Counted from the first letter of the stretch, positions 34,353 to 44,730 are shown. The stretch is DNA of 44,831 nt from Candidatus Obscuribacterales bacterium (GCA_020050685.1 JAGVKG010000042.1:1-44831), one strand, 5' to 3'. Notes: a model not told the origin generated them from the letters alone. A program made the numbers and translations.

Positions 34353-36350
34353 ATGCCGCGAGATTTACCGGTGGGCAATGGCAGAGTCTTGGTCAATTTT
34401 GACAAGGACTACTGTTTGAGAGACATCTATTGGCCGCATGTCGGTCAGGAAAATCAGACTATGGGCCATCAATCGCGCTTTGGCGTTTGGGTTGATGGGC
34501 AATTTAGTTGGGTTGGACCTGGTTGGCAAATTGATCGGCGCTACATCCGCGACACTTTGGTTACCGATGTTTCCTTGCGCAACGACAAGCTTGGTCTTGA
34601 GATTAAGACGCATGATGTGGTTGATTTTTATTTGGACGTTTATCTTAAGGAAGTCTATGTCCGCGATCTTTCTGGCAAACAGCGCCAAGTGCGCTTGTTC
34701 TTTCACCATGATTTTTACATTGACGAAAACGAAGTTGGTGATACTGCCTACTACGATCCCCAGACCGAATCTGTAATTCACTACAAGAAAAACACCTGGT
34801 TTTTGGTTTCGGCCGGATCGGCTGAAAAGGCAGGCGTTGATCAATGGGCTTGTGGCAAAAAGGGTGTGGGTGGTGCCGAAGGTACATGGCGCGATGCTGA
34901 AGATGGCGAGCTTGGCCAAAACCCGATTGCCCAGGGCTCTGTTGATTCTGTGATCCGGACATCATTAAATGTCTCAGCTAACGGCGCTGCTGTGGCTCAC
35001 TATTGGCTTTGCTTTGGCACTAAGTATGAAGACGTGGAGAAATTGCACAAAGTCGTCCTAGAGGAAAAGCCGGCCTATTTTATTGCCCGCAATCAAAACT
35101 ATTGGCGCTTATGGCTTAATCCGGAACCGGTTGATTTCCAAAACCTGCCAACCAAAGTTGTTGACCTCTTCAAGCGTAGTTTGCTTGTGATTCGCACGCA
35201 AATCGATGCTGGCGGTGCAATTATTGCTGCCAACGATCACGATATTGCGCAATTTTCGCGTGACACTTATTCTTACATGTGGCCACGGGATGGTGCCTTG
35301 GTTGCTTATGCCTTAAGTAAGGCTGGGCATCGAGATGTTTCGCAGCAGTTTTACAAATTCTGCATGGAGGTAATTAAACCAGAAGGTTACTTACTGCACA
35401 AATATAACGCAGATAAATCTCTGGCCTCGAGCTGGCATCCATGGATCCGCGATAATAAACTAGATCTGCCAATTCAGGAAGACGAAACCGCACTTGTGCT
35501 TTGGTCCTTATGGCAGCATTTCAAGAAATTCCACAATGCAGAATTTATTCGCCCAATGCTGAAAGAGTTAATTGTACCTGCCGCGGATTTCTTAGTGCGT
35601 TATCGCGATCCGGAAACGAAATTGCCTTTGCCTTCCCATGATCTTTGGGAGGAACGATATGGCGTACACCTGTTTACGGTGGCCTCTGTGATTGGCGGGC
35701 TGCAAGCTGCCGCTAATTTCTGCCATGCGTTGGGCGAAATGGAAAAGCAAAAACTTTATAGTGAGGTTGCAGACGAAATACAAGATGCCATGATCAAGCA
35801 CATGTGGAGCGAGAGCGATGGTCGCTTCTGCCGCATGGCCACGCGCGCTGCCGACGGGTATAAGCTCGACATGACAATTGATGCTGCTATGTATGCAATT
35901 TTTGCTTTCACAAGTTTGCCGCCTTATGATCCGAAAGTAAAAGCAACCATGAAAGCCATTCGGGACAGGCTCTGGGTCAAGACAGATGTTGGTGGTGTGG
36001 CTCGTTATGAAAACGATTACTATCACCAAGTAACAAAGGACAATCTCGACGCCGTACCAGGAAATCCGTGGTTTATTTGCACCATGTGGCTGGCCCAATA
36101 CGATATTGCTTTAGCTAAGAGTCCGGATCAATTGCATGATGCTCTTAAAATTCTCGAATGGGTCTGTGATCATGCTCTGCCGTCAGGTGTTCTGGCAGAG
36201 CAAGTGCATCCGTATACAAATGAGCCACTCTCGGTTTCACCACTAACCTGGAGCCATGCTACGTTTGTTGCTTGCGTTCTAGAATATTTGGAAAAGCGCA
36301 AAGTAGTTGCTGCTGAAAGCGCTTTTGCTTATACGATTACTCCAGCCTAA
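34353..36350 (+). CDS. GH15 glucoamylase / glucan 1,4-alpha-glucosidase-like protein
   Basis: A 665-residue protein starting at ATG behind GAGGA. An N-terminal beta-sandwich (residues about 1-270) precedes the (alpha/alpha)6 barrel. GH15 motifs are SYMWPRDGALVAYAL (about 307-321), QEDETALVLWSLWQHF, DLWEERYGVHLFTVASVIGGL with acidic residues E433/E434 in the general-acid region, and PLTWSHATFV near the C-terminus. The enzyme releases glucose from alpha-glucans. No signal peptide is seen, so it is intracellular and probably works with the debranching enzyme on glycogen. The stop converges with that of the kinase gene, with 13 bases between them. Confidence 0.92.
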   Translation: MPRDLPVGNGRVLVNFDKDYCLRDIYWPHVGQENQTMGHQSRFGVWVDGQFSWVGPGWQIDRRYIRDTLVTDVSLRNDKLGLEIKTHDVVDFYLDVYLKEVYVRDLSGKQRQVRLFFHHDFYIDENEVGDTAYYDPQTESVIHYKKNTWFLVSAGSAEKAGVDQWACGKKGVGGAEGTWRDAEDGELGQNPIAQGSVDSVIRTSLNVSANGAAVAHYWLCFGTKYEDVEKLHKVVLEEKPAYFIARNQNYWRLWLNPEPVDFQNLPTKVVDLFKRSLLVIRTQIDAGGAIIAANDHDIAQFSRDTYSYMWPRDGALVAYALSKAGHRDVSQQFYKFCMEVIKPEGYLLHKYNADKSLASSWHPWIRDNKLDLPIQEDETALVLWSLWQHFKKFHNAEFIRPMLKELIVPAADFLVRYRDPETKLPLPSHDLWEERYGVHLFTVASVIGGLQAAANFCHALGEMEKQKLYSEVADEIQDAMIKHMWSESDGRFCRMATRAADGYKLDMTIDAAMYAIFAFTSLPPYDPKVKATMKAIRDRLWVKTDVGGVARYENDYYHQVTKDNLDAVPGNPWFICTMWLAQYDIALAKSPDQLHDALKILEWVCDHALPSGVLAEQVHPYTNEPLSVSPLTWSHATFVACVLEYLEKRKVVAAESAFAYTITPA

Positions 36351-36363
36351 ATCAGAATGAAAA

Positions 36364-38697
36364 TCATTTGCCGCGCTTGATCTTGTTTTGCAGGTTGGCA
36401 TACATTTTCTGAGTAGCCACCAGCTCAGGATTGTCTGGTCGAAGTTGTTTCTGGCGAATTTGCATGGCCCGTTTCAGCAACGGGGCTGCTTTGGTATATT
36501 GCTTTTCTGCTTGATAGACGACTGCCAGATCGGTAAGAATATCCGCAACTGAAGCGTTGTTACTTCCCAAGGCGCTCTCTTTGATTGTCAGCGCCTGATT
36601 GAGCATGGCTTCGCTTTGTTGATATTCGCCGTGACGGAAATGAATCGAGGCAAGCCCCCTCAAGCAATCGGCAACTTTGGGATTGCCTGCACCAAGCTCG
36701 CTTTTCCTAATTAAAAGTGAGCGCGAAATATATTCTTCTGCCTTATCCAAATCGCCGGCAAAAAGATAGGTTTGCCCAAGGCGGTTTAAGCCTGCCGCTG
36801 TTTCAATATCACCGGAGCCAAATTTCTTTTCATCAATTTGCAAAGACTGAGTGGCATATTGAATTGCTTTATCTGGCTGATCTTGCCTTGTCGCCAAGCG
36901 TGCCATGACTGTCAACGTTTCTGCTTGCCGACCAATTTCTGCCATCGGCAATTTTTTGCCTAAAGCGTTGGATTGAGCTAAGTAACTAGAAGCTGATTGG
37001 AAGTCGTTCAAGGAAATGTCGACCATTGCCAGGCGATTGAGTACGTCAATTAGTACGGGGAGATTATCTTCCGTTGGTGTCTTGACCAGAACCAATGCCT
37101 TTTGTAAAACGTCTGCGGCTTCCTTATATCTGCCTGCCGTAAAGTAAGTTTCACCCAACAAGGCTAAAGCCTCGGCTGCTTGTGGTATACCTGGAGCACC
37201 TTGTTTTTCCGCTATGGCTTGGGCCTTTTTAAAGTCACGCTCGGCTGAATAAAAATCGGCATTGTCCAATTCGGCTTGGGCCTTTTTCATTATTTGGCTA
37301 AGTTCATCTTTCGGCCCGCCGCCTAGCGCATACCAGGCAAGCACAACGATTGCTGCTAGGCCGACCACTAGGTAGGAAATTATTTTTGCTGAAAGTACCG
37401 GCAGACGCCGCGCCATTGATGCGTGGTGTACGCCTGGCGTATGGGTAACAGTTGGTGGCACAGAGTATTGCATGGAAGCAGGTGGTGCTTGTGGTGGCGG
37501 AATTGATTGACCGAGCGAAGGTTCATTGGGAGAAATGGTATGCGAAATAACCACTTGGGGAATTTCTGTCGAGGCCGCCATTGCTTTGTCTTGTGAAGCT
37601 GGTTGAGCCGATGGTTCATTCGTAGTTGATTGTGAGGATGCTGCTTGATCAATTAGCTGGGTAAGTGCGGATTGAGCCGGTGCTGATTCTGAAGGCAGTG
37701 CCTGTGGTACCACGGATGGTGCCGTGCTGACGGCTGTGGCTGACAATTGCTCCAAGGCTTGCTTGAGATCATTCATCGATTGCCAGCGGCCTTCCACATC
37801 CTTGGCCATGGCTTTGAAGACAATTGCTTCCAACTGTTCGGCAATGCCCAATTCCGGACAGACGTCGCCAAACGGTGCAGGCGCCTCATTCACTTGTTTG
37901 TACATGCACTGCATGAGGTCTTGGCCAATCAGTGGTGCCTTGCCACTCAAAGTTTTGTACATTACGCAACCAAGCGAATAAATATCAGTGCGAAAGTCCA
38001 GCTCTTGTCCGCGGCACTGCTCCGGACTCATATATAACGGACTACCAAATACATCGCCAGTTTGCGTGAGATTCTTGGTTGTCTCTTCATCCTGAGTCAT
38101 GATTTTAGCGATGCCGAAATCAACTACTTTGACAAAATCTTTATTGCCATCAAGATCAACGAGCATGAGATTGCTTGGTTTTAAATCGCGATGAATCACG
38201 CCCTTTTGGTGTGCATGAGCCAGAGCCGCAGCTGCTTGAATAAAAATCGGCACGGCACGTTCTGGTTTTAAACTACCTTCGGCTTCTAAGACCGCCTCTA
38301 GATTTGTGCCTTCCAAAAAGTCCATGGCTAAATAAGGAAGCCCGTCTGCTGTCAAACCAAAGTCATAAACAGCAAGAATGTTTGGATGGTTAAGTTGGCT
38401 AGCTGCCTGTGCTTCTTTTTGAAATCGTTTGAGCGCATAGGCATTCGACACCGTATTCTGATTAAGCATCTTAATCGCCACTGTGCGCTTCATCAAAAGA
38501 TGCTTAGCTTTGTAGACAGTACCCATCGCGCCCGAGCCAAGCACACCCAAAATTTCATAACGATCGGCAAGCACTTGCCCGGTCATTTTATCTGATGTCA
38601 AAGTGGTGAGCACGGTGCCATCATCCGGACAAACAGTTAGTTCGCCTTCAAATTCTTTGCCGCAAGTAATGCACGCTTTGCGCAGCGTTGTGCTCAT
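36364..38697 (-). CDS. Membrane Ser/Thr protein kinase with extracytoplasmic TPR domain
   Basis: A 777-residue protein. Residues 9-27 look like part of a zinc ribbon (C9, C12, C23, then PDDG; the fourth Cys is missing). The kinase domain (about 47-318) is complete: glycine loop GSGAMG (54-59), K76 in VAIK, HRD at 169-171, DFG at 193-195 and the SPEQCRG activation end. A Ser/Pro/Gln-rich linker follows, then one TM helix (about 433-455), then TPR/kinesin-light-chain-type repeats to the end (for example AGDLDKAEEYISRSLLIRKS). With one TM, kinase and TPRs lie on opposite sides, so the TPRs are probable sensors. The substrate is unknown. Confidence 0.93.
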   Translation of the reverse strand: MSTTLRKACITCGKEFEGELTVCPDDGTVLTTLTSDKMTGQVLADRYEILGVLGSGAMGTVYKAKHLLMKRTVAIKMLNQNTVSNAYALKRFQKEAQAASQLNHPNILAVYDFGLTADGLPYLAMDFLEGTNLEAVLEAEGSLKPERAVPIFIQAAAALAHAHQKGVIHRDLKPSNLMLVDLDGNKDFVKVVDFGIAKIMTQDEETTKNLTQTGDVFGSPLYMSPEQCRGQELDFRTDIYSLGCVMYKTLSGKAPLIGQDLMQCMYKQVNEAPAPFGDVCPELGIAEQLEAIVFKAMAKDVEGRWQSMNDLKQALEQLSATAVSTAPSVVPQALPSESAPAQSALTQLIDQAASSQSTTNEPSAQPASQDKAMAASTEIPQVVISHTISPNEPSLGQSIPPPQAPPASMQYSVPPTVTHTPGVHHASMARRLPVLSAKIISYLVVGLAAIVVLAWYALGGGPKDELSQIMKKAQAELDNADFYSAERDFKKAQAIAEKQGAPGIPQAAEALALLGETYFTAGRYKEAADVLQKALVLVKTPTEDNLPVLIDVLNRLAMVDISLNDFQSASSYLAQSNALGKKLPMAEIGRQAETLTVMARLATRQDQPDKAIQYATQSLQIDEKKFGSGDIETAAGLNRLGQTYLFAGDLDKAEEYISRSLLIRKSELGAGNPKVADCLRGLASIHFRHGEYQQSEAMLNQALTIKESALGSNNASVADILTDLAVVYQAEKQYTKAAPLLKRAMQIRQKQLRPDNPELVATQKMYANLQNKIKRGK

Positions 38698-38830
38698 TTT
38701 GCTTTAGTCCCGCGCGTTCAACAACTGGTGATTGTCAGCTGTCAGATCCCCTGTGATTTATAGAAACATTCTCCTTTTATTTGGACTTCCTCTGGCCACC
38801 ACAGTCTAAATTGCAAGCAGATCTGCTCTC

Positions 38831-39550
38831 TTACTTGCCAAAAATATAAGGCTTACCTCCTGGCCCAGGCATGATGGTTTGAAATGAACCATCTGTACCT
38901 GTTACGTTGTAACCACCATCGGGTCTGGCATTCATTGTGCCGACTGTTCCGTCCGCACCCCAGAGGTTGTAGCCGCTAGCTCCATTTGGTGTCATGAATG
39001 TTGGTGAAGATTGTCCTGTGCCAAAGGCACTAAAGCCGCCACCTGGTTTTGGTCGAACGAACATGCCGCCGCCACCACCACTGGTACCTAGCACATTAAA
39101 GCCACCACCCTTATTTGGTGTCATTGTCCCTACGGAACCGTCTGGGCCCACTACCGTGTATCCGCCACGACCATTTGGTGCGTAAGTGGTTGGGCGTGAT
39201 TCAAATTGCGGCGCTTGTGCCTCCGGATAATTGCGCGGCTTCTTTCTGTTCCGCGTGGAATCGACAAATTCGTGATAGCGTGTTGGCTCCGTAATCGCAT
39301 ACGGCTGAGCCCCTTGCTCTCGCCACTTTTGTTCGAGCTTCTCCAACGGTGTTAGCTTGTGTTTCTTTTTTGGGCTTGTCTCAAGACTTGCCTGGTCGTT
39401 TGAACTGTCATCTATTTCCGGCACGAGTTGCTGATATTGTTGGTCTTGCTGAATCGGACCGCCAGCTTGCGCGTATGAGCCACAAGTGCCGCCATAGAGG
39501 CCTAAGGTCAGGCTCAGCCCAGTCCAGATAATTCGAGATACCAATTTCAT
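38831..39550 (-). CDS. Secreted glycine-rich repeat protein
   Basis: About 239 residues from the ATG at 39550, chosen because the signal peptide then starts correctly (MKLVSRIIWTGLSLTLGLYG..., cleavage near YAQA); a longer frame adds 14 unlikely residues. A Lys/Gln-rich helix is followed by about six imperfect 19-22-residue repeats of the form PN(G/K)xGGYxVxGxDGxxGTM from about residue 128 to the end. The pattern predicts a beta-type extracellular or surface fibre. I do not recognise a family. It lies upstream of the Ser/Thr kinase on the same strand with a 133-base gap. Confidence 0.7.
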   Translation of the reverse strand: MKLVSRIIWTGLSLTLGLYGGTCGSYAQAGGPIQQDQQYQQLVPEIDDSSNDQASLETSPKKKHKLTPLEKLEQKWREQGAQPYAITEPTRYHEFVDSTRNRKKPRNYPEAQAPQFESRPTTYAPNGRGGYTVVGPDGSVGTMTPNKGGGFNVLGTSGGGGGMFVRPKPGGGFSAFGTGQSSPTFMTPNGASGYNLWGADGTVGTMNARPDGGYNVTGTDGSFQTIMPGPGGKPYIFGK

Positions 39551-39767
39551 GACTTTCACCCGAGAGGGCGGTTGATTAACACCGGCAAACAACTAAATTT
39601 AGATTCAATAATCTAGACTCAATTCTCTACTAATAATGTTCCCAAAACAAGAGCGCCTATCCCGCCCAAATGGCGCTTCCCTCCATTTATGACAGTATGT
39701 TTCAAATTGTAAAACGGTTAGCTGTACAACAAAAACGCCAGCTGAATTTCTCAGTGCAAATTTGTGC

Positions 39768-40478
39768 TTACTTAGGGCGCTTTTTGAAAGTAGCCATGAA
39801 ATTTTCTTTCAGGAAATTTGGTTCGCTTTCTTTGATGAATCCAGCCTTTTCCACTTCAGCGATAAAAACTTTCTTGTCGGCGCGAACGTGATTTTTGGCC
39901 CACTCTGAACTGTCTTTTCTCAGATCAATCAGTACTAACCGGCCACCGGGGCGCAAAGCACTATAGATCGAAGCAAGGACACTATGGGGATATTCAAAGT
40001 GATGATAGGTGTCGCAAACAAAAGCTAGATCAATTGAGTTGGCTGGCAGACCAATCGAGTCTTCTTTGCCCAAGCGCGATTCTACGTTTGTTTGTTTGGC
40101 ATCTTTGGCTCGCTTGGAGATAAAATCAATAAATTCCTTTTTGATGTCTACTGCATAAACATGTCCTTTGGGACCAACTTGTTTAGCCAAAAGCAAAGTA
40201 AAAAATCCTGTGCCTGCACCGATATCGGCAACCCTCGATCCTGGCTTAACAGCGGATTTCTGGACTATTTGAAATCGATTGGCAAACAGTTCCCGGTCTT
40301 TCCGCTCAAAATTCTGCAGCCAATCTTCCAGCACTACATCCTGCTGGAAATATTTGGCGTTAATGCCAGGAGAAACACTTTCTTCGTGCGATTTTTTTGC
40401 TTCGGCTTTAGCCAAAGTGGTTTGTCCGCATAAAATGTACGCGGCAAGCAGTACTACAAGTGCGTGTTTTTTATTCAT
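39768..40478 (-). CDS. Class I SAM-dependent methyltransferase with N-terminal signal peptide
   Basis: A 236-residue protein. Residues 1-25 form a typical signal peptide (MNKKHALVVLLAAYILCGQT, then AKAEA). The rest is a Rossmann-fold methyltransferase: motif I VADIGAGTGFFTLLLA (83-98), an acidic motif II VYAVDIKKEF, a motif IV-like region LAFVCDTYHHFEYP, and GGRLVLIDLRKD. Export is odd because SAM is cytoplasmic. The leader may instead be a membrane anchor with an inward-facing domain, or the enzyme may have an unusual substrate or cofactor arrangement. It follows the DUF1292 gene by 29 bases. Confidence 0.8.
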   Translation of the reverse strand: MNKKHALVVLLAAYILCGQTTLAKAEAKKSHEESVSPGINAKYFQQDVVLEDWLQNFERKDRELFANRFQIVQKSAVKPGSRVADIGAGTGFFTLLLAKQVGPKGHVYAVDIKKEFIDFISKRAKDAKQTNVESRLGKEDSIGLPANSIDLAFVCDTYHHFEYPHSVLASIYSALRPGGRLVLIDLRKDSSEWAKNHVRADKKVFIAEVEKAGFIKESEPNFLKENFMATFKKRPK

Positions 40479-40507
40479 TGATTAATAGCTTCGTTCGTTT
40501 TAGAAGT

Positions 40508-40846
40508 TTAGTGACTGCAAGGACCTTCGTGGCTATGCTCACCCTCGTCATCGCACATGCCCTTGGTCATTTCCTCGACATATGCCACCACTTTTTGAAA
40601 CTCTTCTTCGCTCTCAATAGTTTGGAAAATTGCTTGATCGCCTTGTTGATCCAAGCGCATTACTACCAGTGAGCCGCCTTCTTCATCAGCGTCATTGGCT
40701 TCCTTCTCACCCATATGCAATAGCAGGGCATATTCTTTGTTGTCGTAATCAAAGATTTGCAGGATTTGGCAAGGATAATCTTGTCCGTCCTCACCTTGAA
40801 GTGTAATGAATTCTTCTTGTCCCTGTGTCTCAGGTTCCATGCTCAT
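40508..40846 (-). CDS. DUF1292-family protein
   Basis: A 112-residue acidic protein matching the DUF1292/YrzB pattern: EEFITLQGEDGQDYPCQILQIFDYDNKEYALLL, then GSLVVMRL and a final helix FQKVVAYVEEM. The biochemical role of the family is unknown. Its short C-terminal tail contains Cys and His (MCDDEGEHSHEGPCSH), which could bind a metal. AGGAAAG precedes the ATG. It lies 17 bases after the K+ channel gene and 29 bases before the methyltransferase gene, so the three probably form an operon. Confidence 0.8.
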   Translation of the reverse strand: MSMEPETQGQEEFITLQGEDGQDYPCQILQIFDYDNKEYALLLHMGEKEANDADEEGGSLVVMRLDQQGDQAIFQTIESEEEFQKVVAYVEEMTKGMCDDEGEHSHEGPCSH

Positions 40847-40863
40847 GTTCTTTCCTCAATAAA

Positions 40864-41907
40864 CTAATTTGGAATCGGGCTCGTAATTGACTGGGAATTA
40901 GTAAGCTGAACCAAATTTTTTAGCTCTACTTCTGTACCCAGAGCGATCATTATGTCACCAGCATTAAAGCTCAAATCAGGCGACGGATTTGTTATGAGCT
41001 TACCATGTTTGCTCACGGCCAGAACCATTACACCTGAGATTTGCTTGATGTTGGCATCTCTTAAGGTTTTATCAATTAAACCGGACTCTGCCGGAATAAC
41101 AATTTGCTCAAGTCTAAGATCAAATCCCGGACTATGCATTGCTACGTCGAGGAATTCTAAGACCAGAGGATGGGTGACAGCCGTTGCCATTCGACGTCCA
41201 CAAATCACATAAGGAGAAATGACCATGTGAGCGCCCGCCAGTTTCATCTTCGTTTCTGCGCCGGGATTAGCCGCACGTGAAACTATGTTGATGTTTGCAT
41301 TTGCTGCTCGTGCTGTGAGGGCAATGAAAGTGTTGGCCGTATCATCAGGCAGCGTGCAAATAATTCCTGAGGCATGCTGAATTTGCGCTTCTTGCAAAAC
41401 TTCATCGGTAGTAGCATCACCTTGCAAGACCAAAAGCCCCGCTTCTTCTGCGCGTTTCACGTGAATCGGGTCTTGTTCAACGATCACAAAGGGCACCTTG
41501 TTTTGCAAAAGGTGGGCGGCGGCTTCTTGACCGGTGCGTCCAAATCCACAAACAATTTGATGTCCCTGCAATTTGGCAATTTTTTGTTTCATTCGCCTTA
41601 GTCCAATTACTGCTGTTGGGTTAGCTTCCACCAAGATTTGTACCATGTCATTCAAAATAAAGAGAAAAAGACCGACTCCAGCAAAAATTAGAATAATAGT
41701 GAAAACCCGCCCCGCATCTGAAAGTGGGTGAGTCTCACCAAAGCCGACGGTCGCCAAGGTGTGGACGGTCATGTAAAGAGCATCTAAAAAGCGCCAATGC
41801 TCGATGAGCATATAGCCGGCTGTTCCCGCGCCTGCCAAAAGGACAATCAGGAATAGTAGGGTCAGGAAGCGTTGTTGAAGGGGTGAAGTCAAGTGTTGGC
41901 TCGGCAA
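40864..41907 (-). CDS. Two-TM potassium channel with RCK domain (MthK/Kch type)
   Basis: A 347-residue protein. TM1 (about 13-33), pore helix and selectivity filter TVGFG (53-57), TM2 (about 68-90), then an RCK/TrkA-N domain with CGFGRTGQEAA (120-130) and a TrkA-C domain (about 255-335). It is a ligand-gated K+ channel like MthK. The TTG start at 41907 lacks a clear ribosome binding site. Loss of the lead residues would not affect TM1. It is divergent from atpD across a 167-base region with a 9-bp palindrome near the 5' end. Confidence 0.92.
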   Translation of the reverse strand: MPSQHLTSPLQQRFLTLLFLIVLLAGAGTAGYMLIEHWRFLDALYMTVHTLATVGFGETHPLSDAGRVFTIILIFAGVGLFLFILNDMVQILVEANPTAVIGLRRMKQKIAKLQGHQIVCGFGRTGQEAAAHLLQNKVPFVIVEQDPIHVKRAEEAGLLVLQGDATTDEVLQEAQIQHASGIICTLPDDTANTFIALTARAANANINIVSRAANPGAETKMKLAGAHMVISPYVICGRRMATAVTHPLVLEFLDVAMHSPGFDLRLEQIVIPAESGLIDKTLRDANIKQISGVMVLAVSKHGKLITNPSPDLSFNAGDIMIALGTEVELKNLVQLTNSQSITSPIPN

Positions 41908-41927
41908 ATATTAGGCTCAGTAACTTT

Positions 41928-41957
41928 ATTTCATTGAACAAATGTACACAATGAAAT
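41928..41957. promoter_or_regulatory. Palindromic operator-like site between the K+ channel and atpD
   Basis: ATTTCATTG (41928-41936) and CAATGAAAT (41949-41957) are exact inverted repeats around a 12-base spacer. Because the two genes diverge, a terminator is unlikely, and a dimeric regulator site is the simpler reading. A smaller hairpin AGGTCT-CTTGC-AGACCT lies at 42011-42027 in the atpD leader. Confidence 0.45.
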
Positions 41958-42044
41958 CCTTTACAGGAAGCGCTATATCTAATGCGCTACTATTAGGTAT
42001 TCAGGTTCGCAGGTCTCTTGCAGACCTTGCTGTGCCGACACTAG

Positions 42045-43501
<1,457 letters not shown>

Positions 43502-43502
<1 letters not shown>

Positions 43503-44242
43503 TGGCCAAGAAGAACCAAGCAATTGACATGGCTAAGAGTCGCGCCAAAGGGCGCGCGGGGACGAGCACGGCGCCGAAAAGTCGCCGTGTGTATATCCTA
43601 GGCCGTTTGGAAAACGAGGTTGTTGAGCCGATCATCTCCAAGTTGCTCAAGCTCAACGACCGCGATCCGCGCACGCCAATTGATTTGTATATCAACTCCT
43701 CTGGTGGCAATGGCTACAATGCTGATGCCGTCATCGGTGTAATGCATTCAATTACGGCACCGGTAAACACAATTGCTTTGGGGCATGCTTTGTCTGGTGC
43801 TTGTGAAATTCTGGCATCAGGAACGGGCATTCGCTCTGCTTATGAATTCTCTACATTGATGTTCCATCAAACTCTTTGGGAGGCTGATGGCGACATTACC
43901 AATTTGGAAATTCAAGCAGCCCAAGGACAAAAGTTCCGCGAAGCCCAAATTGAACTTTTGCATCGTTGTACAGGCCAAGAGAAGAAGCGCATCCGCTCCG
44001 ACATTGAGCGTGATCACTACTTGTCTGCCGAAGAAGCATTGGAATACGGCATCATTGATCAAGTGATTAGTCACAAGAGCAAGAATCACAAAAAGGGCCG
44101 CACCAAACCGGCTGCCTTATGGCAAGCAAGCATGCCAGCACGCGAACAAAAGGAAACTATTGTTGTGCGTCCGAAATTTTCCAAATCTGCTTCTAAACCA
44201 GTAAGTGCTGCAAAAAAAGCACGTAAGAAACCAATTAAGTAA
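43502..44242 (+). CDS. ClpP-like serine peptidase, encoded between atpD and atpC
   Basis: A 246-residue protein with a ClpP fold. The substrate-strand motif PIDLYINSSGGNGYNADAV is present. The Ser-His-Asp triad is apparently intact: S98 in GHALSGACEI (aligned to GxAxSMxA), H122 in LMFHQTL, and D171 in ERDHYLSAEEALEYGIID. The Gly after the Ser replaces the usual Met. It has a 27-residue basic N-terminus and a basic C-terminal tail of about 55 residues (Lys-rich, ends KPIK), both absent from ordinary ClpP. The ATG overlaps the atpD stop. Function is unknown; it may be regulated together with ATP synthase. Confidence 0.9.
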
Positions 44243-44256
44243 GACAGGAGATAGCA

Positions 44257-44691
44257 ATGTCGAGCAAGTTGATGCTGAGAATCATTACTCCAGAGAGAAT
44301 TGTATTGGAGGAAGAAGTTCATCAAGTTATTGCTCGAGCCATTGATGGCGAGCTTTGCGTTTTACCGCACCATGAGCCGCTCTTGACTGCGCTCGATATT
44401 GATATGTTGCGCTTTAAAGAAAGTGAAGACCATGAAAGATCGGCTGCTGTAATGGGCGGCATCATGGAAGTTAACAATAACGAAGTGACTATTCTTTCTG
44501 ATCTTGCTGAATTAGATCACGAAATTGATGAAGCTGCAGCCCATCAAGAAAAAGAAAGACACGAAGCAGAAAAACTGCAACGCACAGACAAGCTTGATGT
44601 GCATATCAGAGAGTTGGCCATTGCCAGATCGCTTGCCCGCTTGCGCGTAGCCGAGCACCAACGTGTCCGCCGCGGTAGACACAATATATAA
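44257..44691 (+). CDS. atpC: F1-ATPase epsilon subunit
   Basis: A 144-residue protein starting at ATG behind ACAGGAG. The N-terminal beta-sandwich contains MLRIITPERIVLEEEVHQVIARAIDGELCVLPHHEPLLTAL, the usual epsilon/delta beginning, and the C-terminal helical hairpin is rich in Glu, His, Arg and Ala (about 85-144). It couples F1 to the rotor and can inhibit ATP hydrolysis. It lies 14 bases after the ClpP-like gene, so the three genes form one unit. The TAA stop is the first part of a dispersed repeat. Confidence 0.93.
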   Translation: MSSKLMLRIITPERIVLEEEVHQVIARAIDGELCVLPHHEPLLTALDIDMLRFKESEDHERSAAVMGGIMEVNNNEVTILSDLAELDHEIDEAAAHQEKERHEAEKLQRTDKLDVHIRELAIARSLARLRVAEHQRVRRGRHNI

Positions 44692-44730
44692 GCGCTCCGG
44701 CGCTGATGCAAGCATCAGCTTCTCCGCGCG
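44689..44730. repeat. Dispersed extragenic palindromic repeat, copy 2
   Basis: A 42-base element identical to 22757-22798 except at two positions, with the palindrome GCTGATGC-AA-GCATCAGC. It includes the atpC stop codon TAA. As a 3' hairpin it could end or stabilise the atpD-clpP-atpC transcript. No T-run follows directly. Confidence 0.75.

Noticed and set aside
35592-36098. Minus-strand open frame of 168 codons in the glucoamylase gene
   Set aside because: It is antisense to conserved GH15 motifs and has no recognisable features.
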